64,000 bases of DNA from Caballeronia sp. LZ062 (GCF_031450785.1 NZ_JARTWB010000002.1:682001-746000), one strand, 5' to 3'; positions 9,171-20,862 are shown, counted from the stretch's first letter. The notes: generated by a model from the sequence alone, not told the origin. Translations and numbers: made by a program.

Positions 9171-9506
9171 TCACCCCACGACCAGCGTGACCGGCTTGCC
9201 TATGCGGGCGAGCATCTCTACGAGCGAGTCAATCGTGAACTTGCTCGTCTTTTTGTTGACGACGTCCGATACGCGCGGCCGGGTGACGTGAAGAACCACG
9301 GCGGCATCAGCTTGCTTGAGATGTTGGGCTTCGATCCAGGCCGCCAGCTCGTCCATGAGTTGCTCTTTGAGAGCGAGAGTCTGACCGATGAGCGCCTGCG
9401 ACTCGGTTTGATACCGGCGCGCTTCCGCAGGCGTAAAACCGAGCTCTGCGAAGATGTTCGCATCTCGCTTGGTCACGTGCCGGACTTTCGTGTCAACCTT
9501 GTTCAT
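9171..9506 (-). CDS. HigA-like helix-turn-helix antitoxin
   Basis: A 111-aa protein whose C-terminal ~70 residues are an XRE/Cro-type helix-turn-helix (QADAAVVLHVTRPRVSDVV), as in antitoxins paired with Gp49/HigB-type toxins. It should neutralise the toxin encoded just upstream and, with it, repress the shared promoter. The ATG at 9506 overlaps the toxin stop as ATGA, so the two are translationally coupled in the toxin-first order of higBA systems. An upstream in-frame extension lies inside the toxin gene and was not used. Confidence 0.85.
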   Translation of the reverse strand: MNKVDTKVRHVTKRDANIFAELGFTPAEARRYQTESQALIGQTLALKEQLMDELAAWIEAQHLKQADAAVVLHVTRPRVSDVVNKKTSKFTIDSLVEMLARIGKPVTLVVG

Positions 9507-9847
9507 GTTCGTGCCTTTCTTTCCCGAACGATCGCCCGATAGCGAATGGCGGCGATCATCTTGTCGTGCGTTGACGTCGTTTGCGATTTCTTCTGGAAGC
9601 AATGCAATACGAAAACCGCTTCTTCGAATTTCGCTACGTACATGACGCGATAGATTCCGCTTGTGTCCCTGATGCGGATCTCCCGCACACCGGGGCCAAC
9701 ATCGTCAAAGGGCTTCCAGTCTTCGGGATCAAGCCCGACTTGCAAACGGCCAAGCTGAAAGCCTGCTTCGCGCCGTGCCGCCGAGGGGAACTCAAGAATG
9801 TCGTCATAGGACGAGCCGACCCAGCGGATTTCTTTCTCATCGGTCAT
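9503..9847 (-). CDS. HigB/Gp49-like toxin (RelE/ParE superfamily)
   Basis: A 114-aa protein with the family-typical opening KEIRWVGSSYDDILEFPSAA, a central GPGVREIRIRD strand and a C-terminal FVLHCFQKKSQTT segment, matching phage-derived Gp49-like/HigB toxins. These are ribosome-dependent mRNA interferases. It is first in a two-gene operon with its antitoxin. The ATG at 9847 is directly preceded by an 18-bp palindromic sequence, leaving almost no leader. The gene sits inside the interval bounded by 34-bp direct repeats, suggesting recent acquisition. Confidence 0.87.
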   Translation of the reverse strand: MTDEKEIRWVGSSYDDILEFPSAARREAGFQLGRLQVGLDPEDWKPFDDVGPGVREIRIRDTSGIYRVMYVAKFEEAVFVLHCFQKKSQTTSTHDKMIAAIRYRAIVRERKART

Positions 9848-9865
9848 TGTACAAAATTTGATACA
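9848..9865. promoter_or_regulatory. Putative toxin-antitoxin operator
   Basis: TGTACAAAATTTGATACA is an imperfect palindrome: TGTA/TACA ends and an AAATTT centre. It abuts the toxin start codon. Antitoxins of this type usually bind such a site to repress their own operon. On the minus strand TACAAT overlaps the start codon and could be a -10 only for a promoter that would skip the toxin start. Confidence 0.5.
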
Positions 9866-10001
9866 GCGTTGTCGTCACTTACGGTCGAAAGACGCGTGGC
9901 ACACGAAGACTGCGAAGGGTGATGCAAGAGAGTTGGCGAATTTATCCGCTCGCACTAAAGGCGTTAAGTGGAAAACTCCCAAGTGAGGAGAAGAAAAGCA
10001 A

Positions 10002-10035
10002 CGAGCGGGCGGCCGGTGGATCTGTGAGCGCTGCG
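10002..10035 (+). repeat. 34-bp direct repeat, right copy
   Basis: Exact copy of 9103-9136. Removing one copy and the 865 bp between would join the dehydrogenase gene directly to the tusA-like gene upstream region. No integrase or transposase is present. Confidence 0.95.
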
Positions 10036-10075
10036 TTAGAATCCAACCACCAGGCACACGGAAGGTTCAATCGCG

Positions 10076-10303
10076 ATGGAAGTTCACAAGGAAGTCGATG
10101 CACGCGGGCTCAACTGCCCGTTGCCGATTCTGCGGGCGAAGAAGGCGCTGGCCGACATGACGAGCGGCCAGATTTTGAAAGTGCTCGCGACCGACCCCGG
10201 TTCGCAGCGCGATTTCGCTGCGTTCGCCAAGCAGACTGGCAACGAAATCGTCGAGTCGAGTTCGCAGGACAAGACGTTCATCTTCTTGATGCGGCGCCGC
10301 TGA
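10076..10303 (+). CDS. tusA: TusA-family sulfurtransferase
   Basis: A 75-aa protein of the TusA/SirA/YedF family that relays persulfide sulfur to acceptors such as tRNA thiolation or molybdopterin enzymes. The family CPxP motif is present as NCPLPILRAKKAL with the sulfur-carrying cysteine at position 14. Length is normal. GGAAGG lies about ten bases before the ATG. A strong terminator follows after 19 bp, so it is a single-gene unit unless read through from the inositol operon. Which acceptor it serves cannot be told from sequence. Confidence 0.92.
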   Translation: MEVHKEVDARGLNCPLPILRAKKALADMTSGQILKVLATDPGSQRDFAAFAKQTGNEIVESSSQDKTFIFLMRRR

Positions 10304-10322
10304 AAATCAGACGCCCAAAGCA

Positions 10323-10356
10323 AAATGCCCGTCACGAACGTGACGGGCATTTTTTT
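10323..10356 (+). terminator. Rho-independent terminator after tusA
   Basis: A 13-bp perfect stem (10323-10335 with 10340-10352), loop GAAC, runs into seven T residues (10350-10356). The A-rich 5' side lets it also serve the convergent galU transcript weakly. Confidence 0.92.
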
Positions 10357-10375
10357 GTGCAAAGGCCGTTGACGC

Positions 10376-11257
10376 TTAGCCTTCGAGAACCGGCGAACGC
10401 GTGCGCAGGTATTCTTCGAAGTCCTTCGCCACTTCCGGATGGCGCAGCGCGAATTCCACCGTCGCCTTCAGATAGCCGAGCTTGCTGCCGCAATCGAAAC
10501 GCGTGCCGTGATACTTGTACGCGAGCACTTGCTCATCCGACAAGAGCGACTGGATCGCGTCCGTCAGTTGGAGCTCGCCGCCCGCGCCGGGCTTGAGCGC
10601 GCGGATGTGGTCGAAAATGCGCGGCTTGAGCACATAGCGGCCGACCACGCCGAGGTTCGACGGCGCAACCGCCGGCTCCGGCTTCTCGACGATGCCCGAC
10701 AGCTTGACGATGTTGTCTTCCCACTCCTTGCCGTCGATGATGCCGTACGACTTCGTCTCTTGCGGCGGGATCTCTTCGACGCCGATCACCGAGCTGTGAT
10801 AGTGGTCGAACACTTCGATCATCTGCGACATGACGGGCGGCCTGCCGTACAGCAAGTCGTCCGCGAGGATGACGGCGAACGGGTTGTCGCCGACGAGCTT
10901 TTCGGCGCACAACACCGCGTGACCGAGACCGAGCGCCTCGGCTTGCCGCACGTAGAAGCAGTCGACGTGGCTCGGCTTGATGCTGCGCACGAGCTCGAGA
11001 AGCTTCTCTTTGCCGCGCGCCTCAAGCTCGGCTTCGATCTCATAGGACTTGTCGAAATGATCCTCGATGGCACGCTTGCTGCGGCCGGTGACGAAGATCA
11101 TTTCGGTGATGCCGGCGGCCATCGCTTCCTCGACCGCGTATTGAATCAGCGGCTTGTCGACGACAGGCAGCATTTCCTTCGGGCTGGCCTTGGTCGCGGG
11201 GAGGAACCGCGTACCGAGACCCGCAACGGGAAAAACCGCTTTGGTAACTTTTAGCAT
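10376..11257 (-). CDS. galU: GalU, UTP-glucose-1-phosphate uridylyltransferase
   Basis: This enzyme makes UDP-glucose for LPS, capsule and trehalose. The 293-aa protein has the nucleotidyltransferase signature near its start (VFPVAGLGTRFLPATKASPKE, residues 8-28), the VDKPLIQYAVEEA sugar-nucleotide region and GGELQLTDAI with catalytic-site residues, all typical of bacterial GalU. AGGG precedes the ATG. It lies 74 bp downstream of valS on the same strand with no clear terminator between, so it may be partly co-transcribed, and converges on tusA. Confidence 0.96.
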   Translation of the reverse strand: MLKVTKAVFPVAGLGTRFLPATKASPKEMLPVVDKPLIQYAVEEAMAAGITEMIFVTGRSKRAIEDHFDKSYEIEAELEARGKEKLLELVRSIKPSHVDCFYVRQAEALGLGHAVLCAEKLVGDNPFAVILADDLLYGRPPVMSQMIEVFDHYHSSVIGVEEIPPQETKSYGIIDGKEWEDNIVKLSGIVEKPEPAVAPSNLGVVGRYVLKPRIFDHIRALKPGAGGELQLTDAIQSLLSDEQVLAYKYHGTRFDCGSKLGYLKATVEFALRHPEVAKDFEEYLRTRSPVLEG

Positions 11258-11331
11258 GTGATGACCCTGATCCTCTTAATCATTTAGAACTTCGAGCGAA
11301 GCGACTGACAGGGTGTAAAAACTAACCCTAA

Positions 11332-14199
11332 TCAGACCGGCAGTCGCAATAATTGCGCCTGAAGCTTTTCGATAGTGGTTTTGTATTCTGCCAGCCTTTT
11401 GCGCTCCTGTTCAACGACAGCGGCCGGCGCTTTTGCAACAAAGCTTTCATTACCGAGCTTGGCGTTACATTTGACGATCTCGCCGTTCAGACGTTCGACT
11501 TCTTTCGTCAAACGCTCGCGCTCCGCCGCCACGTCGATCTCCACTTTCAGCACCAGCTTGTGTCCGCCGACGATCGCCACCGGCGCGCCTTGCGCTTCCT
11601 TGTCGAGCGCCGCTTCGTCGTCGATGATCTTCACTTCCGCGAGGCGCGCGAGCGCCGCGACGTACGGTGCGAACGACGCAAGACGCGCGGCGTCGCCGTG
11701 TGCGAGCAAAGGCACCTTCACCGCGGGCGACAGGTTCATTTCGCCACGCAGATTACGACATGCATCGATGACTGCCTTCAGTTCGGCGGCCCACTGTTCA
11801 GCGGATTCATCCAGCTTTTTCGTCTCGGCGCGCGGATACGGCTGCGTCATAATCGACGCTTCGCCTTCCTGCGCGCCGGCCGGATAAGCATCCGTCAACG
11901 GGGCGACTTTCTGCCACAACGCTTCGGTAATGAACGGAATGATGGGGTGCGCGAGACGCAGCACCGTTTCCAGCACGCGCAACAGCGTGCGGCGCGTGGC
12001 GCGCTGCTGCTCGGGCGTGCCGTTCTGAATCTGCACCTTCGCGAGTTCGAGGTACCAGTCGCAGTACTCGTCCCACACGAACTTGTAAATGGCGCTTGCG
12101 ACATTGTCGAAGCGATAGTCCGCGAAACCTTTCTCGACTTCCGCTTCCACGCGCTGAAGCAGCGACACGATCCAGCGGTCCGCCTGCGAGAAATCGGTGT
12201 AGCCGCCGGGTCCGCAGTCGCCGGGCTTGCAACCGGCCACGTTCGCAAAACCGCAATCGTGACCTTCGCAATTCATCAAAACGAAACGCGTGGCGTTCCA
12301 GAGCTTGTTGCAGAAATTCCGATACCCCTCGCAGCGTGCCAGATCAAAATTCACATTGCGACCGAGCGTGGCCATCGACGCCATCGTGAAGCGCAGCGCA
12401 TCCGTGCCGAACGCCGGAATGCCCTCTGGGAATTCCTTGCGCGTCTTTTTCTCGATCTGCGCGGCCTGCTTCGGATTCATGAGACCGCTCGTGCGCTTGG
12501 CGACGAGCGTTTCGAGGTCGATGCCGTCCACGATGTCGATCGGATCGAGCGTATTGCCCTTGCTCTTCGACATCTTCTGGCCTTCCGCGTCGCGCACGAG
12601 GCCGTGCACATAAACGGTATCGAAGGGCACCTTGCCGGTGAAATGCGTGGTCATCATCACCATCCGGGCGACCCAGAAGAAGATGATGTCGAAGCCCGTC
12701 ACGAGCACCGACGAAGGCAGAAACGCCTTCAGTTCCTTCGTCTCGTTCGGCCAGCCGAGCGACGAGAAGGGCACGAGCGCGGAAGAGAACCACGTGTCGA
12801 GCACGTCTTCGTCGCGCTTGAGTGAGCCGGTGTAGCTCTCGCGCTCGGCGTCGGCGCGGGCTTCTTCTTCGGTCTTCGCGACGAAGATTTCGCCGTTTTC
12901 GCCGTACCACGCGGGAATCTGATGCCCCCACCACAATTGACGCGAGATGCACCAGTCCTGAATGTTTTCGAGCCACTGGTAGTAGGTCGTGCTCCAGTTC
13001 TCCGGCACGAACTTGATCTTGCCGCTGCGCACGACATCGAGCGACGTTTCCGTGATCGACTGGCCCGGATTGAACGTGCCTTCGGGCGCGGGCTTCGTCA
13101 TCGCGACGAACCATTGGTCGGTGAGCATCGGCTCGATGACGACGCCCGTCCGGTCGCCGCGCGGCACCATTAGCTTGTGCGGCTTGACGGAGTCGAGCAG
13201 ACGTTGCGCTTCGAGATCGGCGACGACCTGCTTGCGCGCCTCGAACCGGTCCATGCCGCGATACTTCTCGGGCGCGTTGTCGTTGATCTTTGCGTCGAGC
13301 GTGAGGATCTCGATTTGCGGCAGCTTGTGACGCTGGCCGACCGCGTAGTCGTTGAAGTCGTGCGCGGGCGTGACTTTCACGACGCCCGTGCCGAACTCGC
13401 GGTCCACGTAGTCGTCCGCGATCACGGGAATCTCGCGATCGCACAGCGGCAGCACGACCGTCTTGCCGATCAGATGCGCATAGCGCTCGTCCTCCGGATG
13501 CACCATCACGGCGACGTCGCCGAGCATGGTTTCGGGGCGCGTCGTCGCGACCGTCAGATGCCCCGAGCCGTCCGGCAGCGGGTACTTGATGTGCCAGAGG
13601 CTCCCGTTCTCTTCCTCGCTCACGACTTCGAGATCGGACACGGCGGTGCCCAGCACCGGGTCCCAGTTCACGAGCCGCTTGCCGCGATAGATGAGCCCTT
13701 GTTTGTAGAGCGTGACGAAGACGTCGCGCACGGCGGCGGACATCTTGTCGTCCATCGTGAAGTATTCGCGCGACCAGTCGATCGACGCGCCGAGCCTGCG
13801 CACCTGCCGCGTGATGGTCGAGCCGGATTCCTGCTTCCACGCCCACACGCGCTTCAGAAACTCTTCGCGGCCCAGATCGTGGCGCGAGATGCCTTGCGCA
13901 TCAAGCTGTCTTTCCACGACGATCTGCGTCGCGATGCCCGCGTGGTCCGTGCCCGGCACCCACAGCGTGTTTTCGCCGAGCATGCGGTGATAGCGCGTGA
14001 GGCCATCCATGATGGTCTGGTTGAACGCGTGCCCCATGTGCAGCGTGCCGGTGACGTTCGGCGGCGGCAGTTGAATCGAGAAATTCTTCGCACCTTCCTT
14101 GAAAGTGGGCGCGGAATAGCCGCGTTTCTCCCATTCCGGGCCCCACTGGGACTCGATGTTCTGGGGCTCGAAACTCTTCGCAAGCGTGCTGTCGCTCAT
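11332..14199 (-). CDS. valS: ValS, valyl-tRNA synthetase
   Basis: A class I aminoacyl-tRNA synthetase of 955 aa that charges tRNA-Val and edits misactivated threonine. HMGH (54-57) is the HIGH motif within [23 protein letters not shown] is the second signature. The last ~65 residues are a charged coiled coil, typical of ValS. I placed the start at 14199 because a TATAAT on the minus strand (14252-14247) would start transcription near 14240, downstream of the alternative in-frame start at 14244. Length agrees with E. coli ValS (951 aa). Confidence 0.97.
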   Translation of the reverse strand: MSDSTLAKSFEPQNIESQWGPEWEKRGYSAPTFKEGAKNFSIQLPPPNVTGTLHMGHAFNQTIMDGLTRYHRMLGENTLWVPGTDHAGIATQIVVERQLDAQGISRHDLGREEFLKRVWAWKQESGSTITRQVRRLGASIDWSREYFTMDDKMSAAVRDVFVTLYKQGLIYRGKRLVNWDPVLGTAVSDLEVVSEEENGSLWHIKYPLPDGSGHLTVATTRPETMLGDVAVMVHPEDERYAHLIGKTVVLPLCDREIPVIADDYVDREFGTGVVKVTPAHDFNDYAVGQRHKLPQIEILTLDAKINDNAPEKYRGMDRFEARKQVVADLEAQRLLDSVKPHKLMVPRGDRTGVVIEPMLTDQWFVAMTKPAPEGTFNPGQSITETSLDVVRSGKIKFVPENWSTTYYQWLENIQDWCISRQLWWGHQIPAWYGENGEIFVAKTEEEARADAERESYTGSLKRDEDVLDTWFSSALVPFSSLGWPNETKELKAFLPSSVLVTGFDIIFFWVARMVMMTTHFTGKVPFDTVYVHGLVRDAEGQKMSKSKGNTLDPIDIVDGIDLETLVAKRTSGLMNPKQAAQIEKKTRKEFPEGIPAFGTDALRFTMASMATLGRNVNFDLARCEGYRNFCNKLWNATRFVLMNCEGHDCGFANVAGCKPGDCGPGGYTDFSQADRWIVSLLQRVEAEVEKGFADYRFDNVASAIYKFVWDEYCDWYLELAKVQIQNGTPEQQRATRRTLLRVLETVLRLAHPIIPFITEALWQKVAPLTDAYPAGAQEGEASIMTQPYPRAETKKLDESAEQWAAELKAVIDACRNLRGEMNLSPAVKVPLLAHGDAARLASFAPYVAALARLAEVKIIDDEAALDKEAQGAPVAIVGGHKLVLKVEIDVAAERERLTKEVERLNGEIVKCNAKLGNESFVAKAPAAVVEQERKRLAEYKTTIEKLQAQLLRLPV

Positions 14200-14246
14200 C
14201 GTGAAATCTGCCGAAAAATGCGTGAAAAGATGCGGGGTAATCACCG

Positions 14247-14252
14247 ATTATA
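14247..14252 (-). promoter_or_regulatory. Putative -10 element of valS
   Basis: Perfect TATAAT on the minus strand, about 48 bases before the chosen valS start. No convincing -35 hexamer was found at 16-18 bp. Confidence 0.4.
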
Positions 14253-14339
14253 AGGTTTGAGGCGCGCAATCGGACGAATCCGGGCGCGGCCGGTCCGCGG
14301 TCGCGAATGGCTCGCCCGGCGACGCCATCGGCGCGGTCT

Positions 14340-14345
14340 TATAAT
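14340..14345 (+). promoter_or_regulatory. Putative -10 element of uvrD
   Basis: TATAAT 62 bases upstream of the uvrD ATG. The -35 region is not recognisable. Confidence 0.35.
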
Positions 14346-14407
14346 GGTCGGCTCGCCGGCGACTCCTTGCCGGCTTCTTCGGTGCGCTTGCCGCCGCTCA
14401 CTTTCCC

Positions 14408-16758
<2,351 letters not shown>

Positions 16759-16762
<4 letters not shown>

Positions 16763-17511
16763 AGCGGCTCGCCATCATGGCGGCGCTGCCGCAGGAACTG
16801 GGCGACCTGATCGCACACATGCGCGCCGCGGGCGACGTGCGCACGGTCACGCTCGGCAAGCGCGAATACCACGTCGGCGAGGCGCATGGCGTGCCGGTCG
16901 TCGTGACGCTCGCGCGTATCGGCAAGGTCGCGGCGGCGGCCACGGCGAGCGCGCTCATCCACGTGTTCGGCGTCGAGGCGATTCTCTTCACCGGCGTCGC
17001 GGGCGGCGTGCGCGCGGACGTGCGCGTGGGCGATATCGTCGTCGCGAACGCGCTGCTCCAGCACGATCTGGACGCGTCGCCGTTTTTCCCGCGCTACGAA
17101 GTGCCGCTGCTCGACCGCACGCATCTCGACGCCGACACCGCGCTCTCGGATGCGCTCGCCGCTGCGGCGCTCGCGTTCATCGAGGCCGAGGGCGACGCGC
17201 TCGCCGACCGCTTCGCCGTCATGCGGCCGCGTGTGCATCGCGGGCTCGTGGTGAGCGGAGACAAGTTCATCGCGAGTCACGAGGGCGTGACCGCGCTGCG
17301 CGCCGCTTTGCCGGACGCGCTCGCGGTCGAGATGGAGGGCGCGGCGCTCGCGCAGGTTTGCTACGAGCACGGCGTGCCGTGCGCGGTCGTGCGCACGATT
17401 TCCGATACCGCCGATGCCGCCGCGCCCGCGTCCTTCGCCGAATTCCTGACGGCGATTGCGGGGACGTATTCGTCGGGCGTGTTGTCGCGGTACTTGATGC
17501 GAGCCGGCTGA
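16759..17511 (+). CDS. mtn: 5'-methylthioadenosine/S-adenosylhomocysteine nucleosidase
   Basis: A 250-aa purine nucleosidase that cleaves MTA and SAH to adenine, feeding methionine salvage and removing an inhibitor of methyltransferases. Recognisable parts are MKRLAIMAALPQEL at the start, GVAGGVRADVRVGDIV, VEMEGAALAQVC with the catalytic-site glutamate and RTISDTAD with the catalytic aspartate. The ATG overlaps the uvrD stop (ATGA), so it is translated from the uvrD message. Futalosine hydrolase is a related alternative but less likely given the motifs. Confidence 0.88.
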
Positions 17512-17653
17512 AGTCAAGTGCGCGGCGGCCGGAAAAGCGGTCAACGGATCGGCCGCTGAAGCCGGCCAAGATCGGGCGCCGCGCGTTAGTCGTCGCACCT
17601 GCGCTGGGCACGTCGTCTCGGGACTTGTGGGCGGCAAGCCGCGCTTATTTCTT

Positions 17654-18014
17654 GACACGCATCGGCTAGTGAGTCGGTCACTCGTCTGTGTTCCGTGACG
17701 TAGCCGCCCCTTGGCTGCGCATGTCGCGTCCCGGAGTTCATGCGACGCCGAACTGCGCCTGCGCCTGACGCGCATCGGCACTAAGTCGGCAAAAGTCTGT
17801 GCTTCGTGACGTAGCCGCATCTGGGCTGCGCGCGTCGCGTCCCGGAGTCCGTGCTAGCCGAGCTGCGCCGTGCGCCTGACACGCATCGGCCGCTGAGTCG
17901 GCCACTAGGTCAGCTACCCGTCTGTGCTCCGTGACGTAGCCGCATCTGGGCTGGGCAAGTCGCGTCCCGGAGTTCCTCGACACGCATCGCCACTGAGTCA
18001 GCCACCGTCGCGCG
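17654..18014 (+). repeat. Degenerate tandem repeat, unit ~101-113 bp, 3.3 copies
   Basis: Copies begin at 17654, 17767, 17878 and 17979 (each GACRCGCATCG...). Each unit contains the conserved blocks GTGACGTAGCCGC and GTCGCGTCCCGGAGT; the last copy is cut short. No reading frame is shared between copies, so the array looks non-coding. It fills most of the 600-bp gap between mtn and the Fur box. I do not recognise the family. Confidence 0.85.
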
Positions 18015-18053
18015 TGTCCGGACCCGATGTCACACGCCGCAAATCCCGCTTGT

Positions 18054-18074
18054 TATTGAGAATGATTCTCAATA
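18054..18074. promoter_or_regulatory. Fur box
   Basis: A perfect palindrome with 10-bp arms (TATTGAGAAT / ATTCTCAATA) around one G. Its core TGAGAATGATTCTCA matches the 7-1-7 Fur consensus TGATAATNATTATCA at all but two positions. It is 43 bp upstream of the GTG start of the next gene, a normal place for iron-dependent repression. Confidence 0.88.
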
Positions 18075-18117
18075 CAATCCCAGTCATGCATCGTGAACGC
18101 ACGACTGGAGGCCCGAC

Positions 18118-18375
18118 GTGACCAACGATCCGAATGCCAACCGCGTGACAGGCGAACCGCGAGATGCCCACGCGCGCTGCGCTATCGCCGCGAACGCCGC
18201 GAAAGTCCTCGAAACCACGCGCCGCGCTTGGAGCGACGCGCCCGCCGCGCCGTCCCAGGCTAGCGCCGAACGGCGGCCACCGCGCGCCGCACAACAGAAG
18301 CGCGTCGTGCCGCGCCGATCCCGCTGGGCGAGTGTCGTCGCCGCGTTCAACGAATGGAGCCCGAAACCGCTGTGA
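18118..18375 (+). CDS. Unrecognised small protein behind a Fur box
   Basis: An 85-aa hydrophilic, alanine- and arginine-rich protein with no signal peptide or membrane segment and no motif I recognise. The C-terminus (RWASVVAAFNEWSPKPL) looks like a short amphipathic helix. The GTG start has GGAGG six bases upstream, and the Fur box lies just before, so it should be expressed under iron limitation. The stop overlaps the GTG of the following gene, implying a coupled pair. It is not HemP: the haemin-uptake-protein motif is missing. Confidence 0.65.
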   Translation: MTNDPNANRVTGEPRDAHARCAIAANAAKVLETTRRAWSDAPAAPSQASAERRPPRAAQQKRVVPRRSRWASVVAAFNEWSPKPL

Positions 18376-18836
18376 ACGCCGACGACCTTACTTTCAACGC
18401 CCTCGACAATCGAATGCTCGACGCGAGCCGCTTCCCGCTCGTGCGCGTGCGTCGCCACGCAATGCAGCCGGGCTACGCGTTCGCGTGGTCCGCGCAGATG
18501 CGCCGTCTACTCGCGCTCGCGACGCCGTTCGTCATCGTCGCCGAGCACAGCGACGACGAAACGCCCGACGACTTCGCTCTGCGCGCCGCGTGGCTGCGCA
18601 CGCATCGCGTGGCGCTCGCCGCATACTGCCGCGGATTCGTCGTGATCGAACCGCGCATCGAGGCGCGGGCGACGACGCGCGAAACGCTGCGCACACTCAC
18701 GCAAGACAGCGGCGTGCGAACGGTCGTCGTATCGAGCATCCGCGTGGCAGGCGAACTCGCGCCCGTGCTGCTGAAACACGGCGCGGCACAGGCGAGCGCG
18801 CCGCCATCTCGCAGATCGAGCAGCCGCGCGGTTTGA
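18372..18836 (+). CDS. Unrecognised protein, second gene of the Fur-box unit
   Basis: A protein of 154 aa from the GTG at 18372 (GTGA overlap with the upstream stop) or 160 aa from an ATG at 18354. It is a soluble alpha/beta-looking sequence with the segments FPLVRVRRHAMQPGYAF, LLALATPFVIVAEHSDDE and AAYCRGFVVIEPRIEARA, and no transmembrane helix. I do not recognise the family. Co-transcription with the upstream gene behind a Fur box suggests a role in the iron-starvation response, but nothing in the sequence shows the biochemical function. Confidence 0.65.
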   Translation: MNADDLTFNALDNRMLDASRFPLVRVRRHAMQPGYAFAWSAQMRRLLALATPFVIVAEHSDDETPDDFALRAAWLRTHRVALAAYCRGFVVIEPRIEARATTRETLRTLTQDSGVRTVVVSSIRVAGELAPVLLKHGAAQASAPPSRRSSSRAV

Positions 18837-18957
18837 GCGCGCCGGACTGCGCATGATCAGGGCGCGCCCTCTCTAGGCAGGCATTCGCCGGCTGCTCTAT
18901 GCTGTGGAGCGAGTCAGACACAGGCTCGCCACGGATTGCATCTTGCAGAGGACGCGC

Positions 18958-20862
18958 ATGCCGACTTACCGAGAAGCGTATCGCCAGTCGATCGAAGAGC
19001 CCGAAGTGTTCTGGGCCGAACAGGCCCGCCGCATCCATTGGCACACGCCGTTCCAACAGGTGCTCGATGCGAGCAATCCGCCCTTCGCGCGATGGTTCGT
19101 CGGCGGGCGCACCAATCTCTGCCATAACGCGGTCGATCGCCATCTCGCCTCGCGCGCGCAGCAGGACGCGCTCGTCTACGTCTCGACGGAAACGGGCATC
19201 GAACGCCGCTACACGTATGCCGAACTGCACGCGGAAGTGAACCGCATGGCCGCCGTCATGCGCTCGCTGTCGGTCAAGAAGGGCGACCGCGTGCTCATCT
19301 ATCTGCCGATGATCCCCGAGGCGCTTTTCGCGATGCTCGCGTGCGCGCGCATCGGCGCGGTCCATTCGGTCGTGTTCGGCGGCTTCGCGGCGCCGAATCT
19401 CGCGGCGCGCATCGACGATGCCGAGCCCGCGCTCATCGTCACCGCCGATGCAGGCGCGCGCGCGGGCAAGGTGATCGATTACACGCCGCTCGTCGACGAA
19501 GCCCTGTCGCGCGCCGAATTCAAGGTGCCGCAAGTGCTGCTGATCGACCGGCAGCTTGCGCCCGAGCGCCTGCAAGCGAGCTATCTCGTCGCTTACGAGC
19601 CGCTGCGCGAACAGTTTTTCGATGCACACGTTCCGTGCGAATGGCTCGAATCGAACGAGCCGTCCTATGTGCTCTACACGTCGGGCACCACCGGCAGGCC
19701 GAAGGGCGTGCAGCGCGATGTCGGCGGTTACGCGGTCGCGCTCGGGGCGTCGATGGAGCATATCTTTCAGGGCGCGCCAGGCGACACGATGTTCACGGCA
19801 TCGGATATCGGCTGGGTCGTGGGGCACAGCTACATCATTTATGCGCCGCTGATTGCGGGACTCACGACCGTCATGTACGAAGGCACGCCCGTTCGCCCGG
19901 ACGGCGGCATCTGGTGGCGGCTCGTCGAGCAGCACAAGATCAACCTGATGTTCACGGCGCCCACCGCGATCCGCGTGCTGAAGAAGCAAGACCCGGCGCT
20001 GATGGCGAAATACGACCTGTCGAGCCTGCGCACGCTTTTCCTCGCGGGCGAACCGCTCGACGAGCCCACCGCGCAGTGGATTCAGAGCGCGCTGCAGAAG
20101 CCCGTGATCGACAATTACTGGCAGACCGAAACCGGCTGGCCGATGCTCGCCATTCCCCGCGGCATCGAGGAATTGCCGTCGAAGCTCGGCTCGCCCGGCG
20201 TGCCGTCGATGGGCTTCAACCTGACGCTGCGCAACGAGTTCACCGGCGAGCCGTGCGCGCCGGCCGAAAAGGGCGTCGTGACGCTCGGCTATCCGCTGCC
20301 GCCGGGCTGCATGCAGACGGTTTGGGGCGACGACCGTCGCTTCGTCGAGACGTACTGGCAGAGCGTGCCGAACCAGATGGTCTATTCGACGTTCGACTGG
20401 GGCGTGCAAGACGAGGACGGCTACGTGTCGATTCTCGGCCGCACGGACGACGTCATCAACGTGGCGGGGCATCGCCTCGGCACGCGCGAGATCGAGGAGG
20501 CGCTGTCGGCGCACGCGGCGGTCGCGGAAGTCGCGGTCGTCGGCGTGACGGACGCGCTCAAGGGACAGACGGCGACGGCGTTCGTCGTACTGCGCGACGC
20601 CGATCGCATCGAAGCGCCCGGTGCGCGCGCAGGCATGGAAGCGGAGCTATGCCATGCGGTCGATACGCAACTCGGCCCGATCGCGCGTCCGGCACATGTG
20701 CATTTCGTCTCGATGCTCCCGAAAACGCGCTCGGGCAAGCTCCTGCGCCGGGCCATTGCCGCGCTGGCGGAAGGGCGCGATCCGGGCGATCTACCGACTA
20801 TCGAGGACGCCGGCGCGCTAGCGCAGATCAGAGCGGCGCTGGAAGGGTCCGCCAAGCGATAA
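18958..20862 (+). CDS. prpE: PrpE, propionate-CoA ligase
   Basis: An ANL-superfamily acyl-CoA synthetase of 634 aa that activates propionate (and acetate) to the CoA thioester through an acyl-adenylate. The adenylation P-loop YTSGTTGRPKGV, the NYWQTETGWP region and the C-terminal catalytic lysine in PKTRSGKLLRR are intact. It opens with YREAYRQSIEEPEVFWAEQA, characteristic of PrpE rather than Acs. AGAGGA precedes the ATG at 18958. No other methylcitrate-cycle genes are adjacent, so it is transcribed alone here. Confidence 0.9.
   Translation: MPTYREAYRQSIEEPEVFWAEQARRIHWHTPFQQVLDASNPPFARWFVGGRTNLCHNAVDRHLASRAQQDALVYVSTETGIERRYTYAELHAEVNRMAAVMRSLSVKKGDRVLIYLPMIPEALFAMLACARIGAVHSVVFGGFAAPNLAARIDDAEPALIVTADAGARAGKVIDYTPLVDEALSRAEFKVPQVLLIDRQLAPERLQASYLVAYEPLREQFFDAHVPCEWLESNEPSYVLYTSGTTGRPKGVQRDVGGYAVALGASMEHIFQGAPGDTMFTASDIGWVVGHSYIIYAPLIAGLTTVMYEGTPVRPDGGIWWRLVEQHKINLMFTAPTAIRVLKKQDPALMAKYDLSSLRTLFLAGEPLDEPTAQWIQSALQKPVIDNYWQTETGWPMLAIPRGIEELPSKLGSPGVPSMGFNLTLRNEFTGEPCAPAEKGVVTLGYPLPPGCMQTVWGDDRRFVETYWQSVPNQMVYSTFDWGVQDEDGYVSILGRTDDVINVAGHRLGTREIEEALSAHAAVAEVAVVGVTDALKGQTATAFVVLRDADRIEAPGARAGMEAELCHAVDTQLGPIARPAHVHFVSMLPKTRSGKLLRRAIAALAEGRDPGDLPTIEDAGALAQIRAALEGSAKR

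Noticed and set aside
18118..18375. HemP haemin-uptake protein, suggested by the Fur box
   Set aside because: The protein is longer than HemP and lacks its short conserved C-terminal motif.
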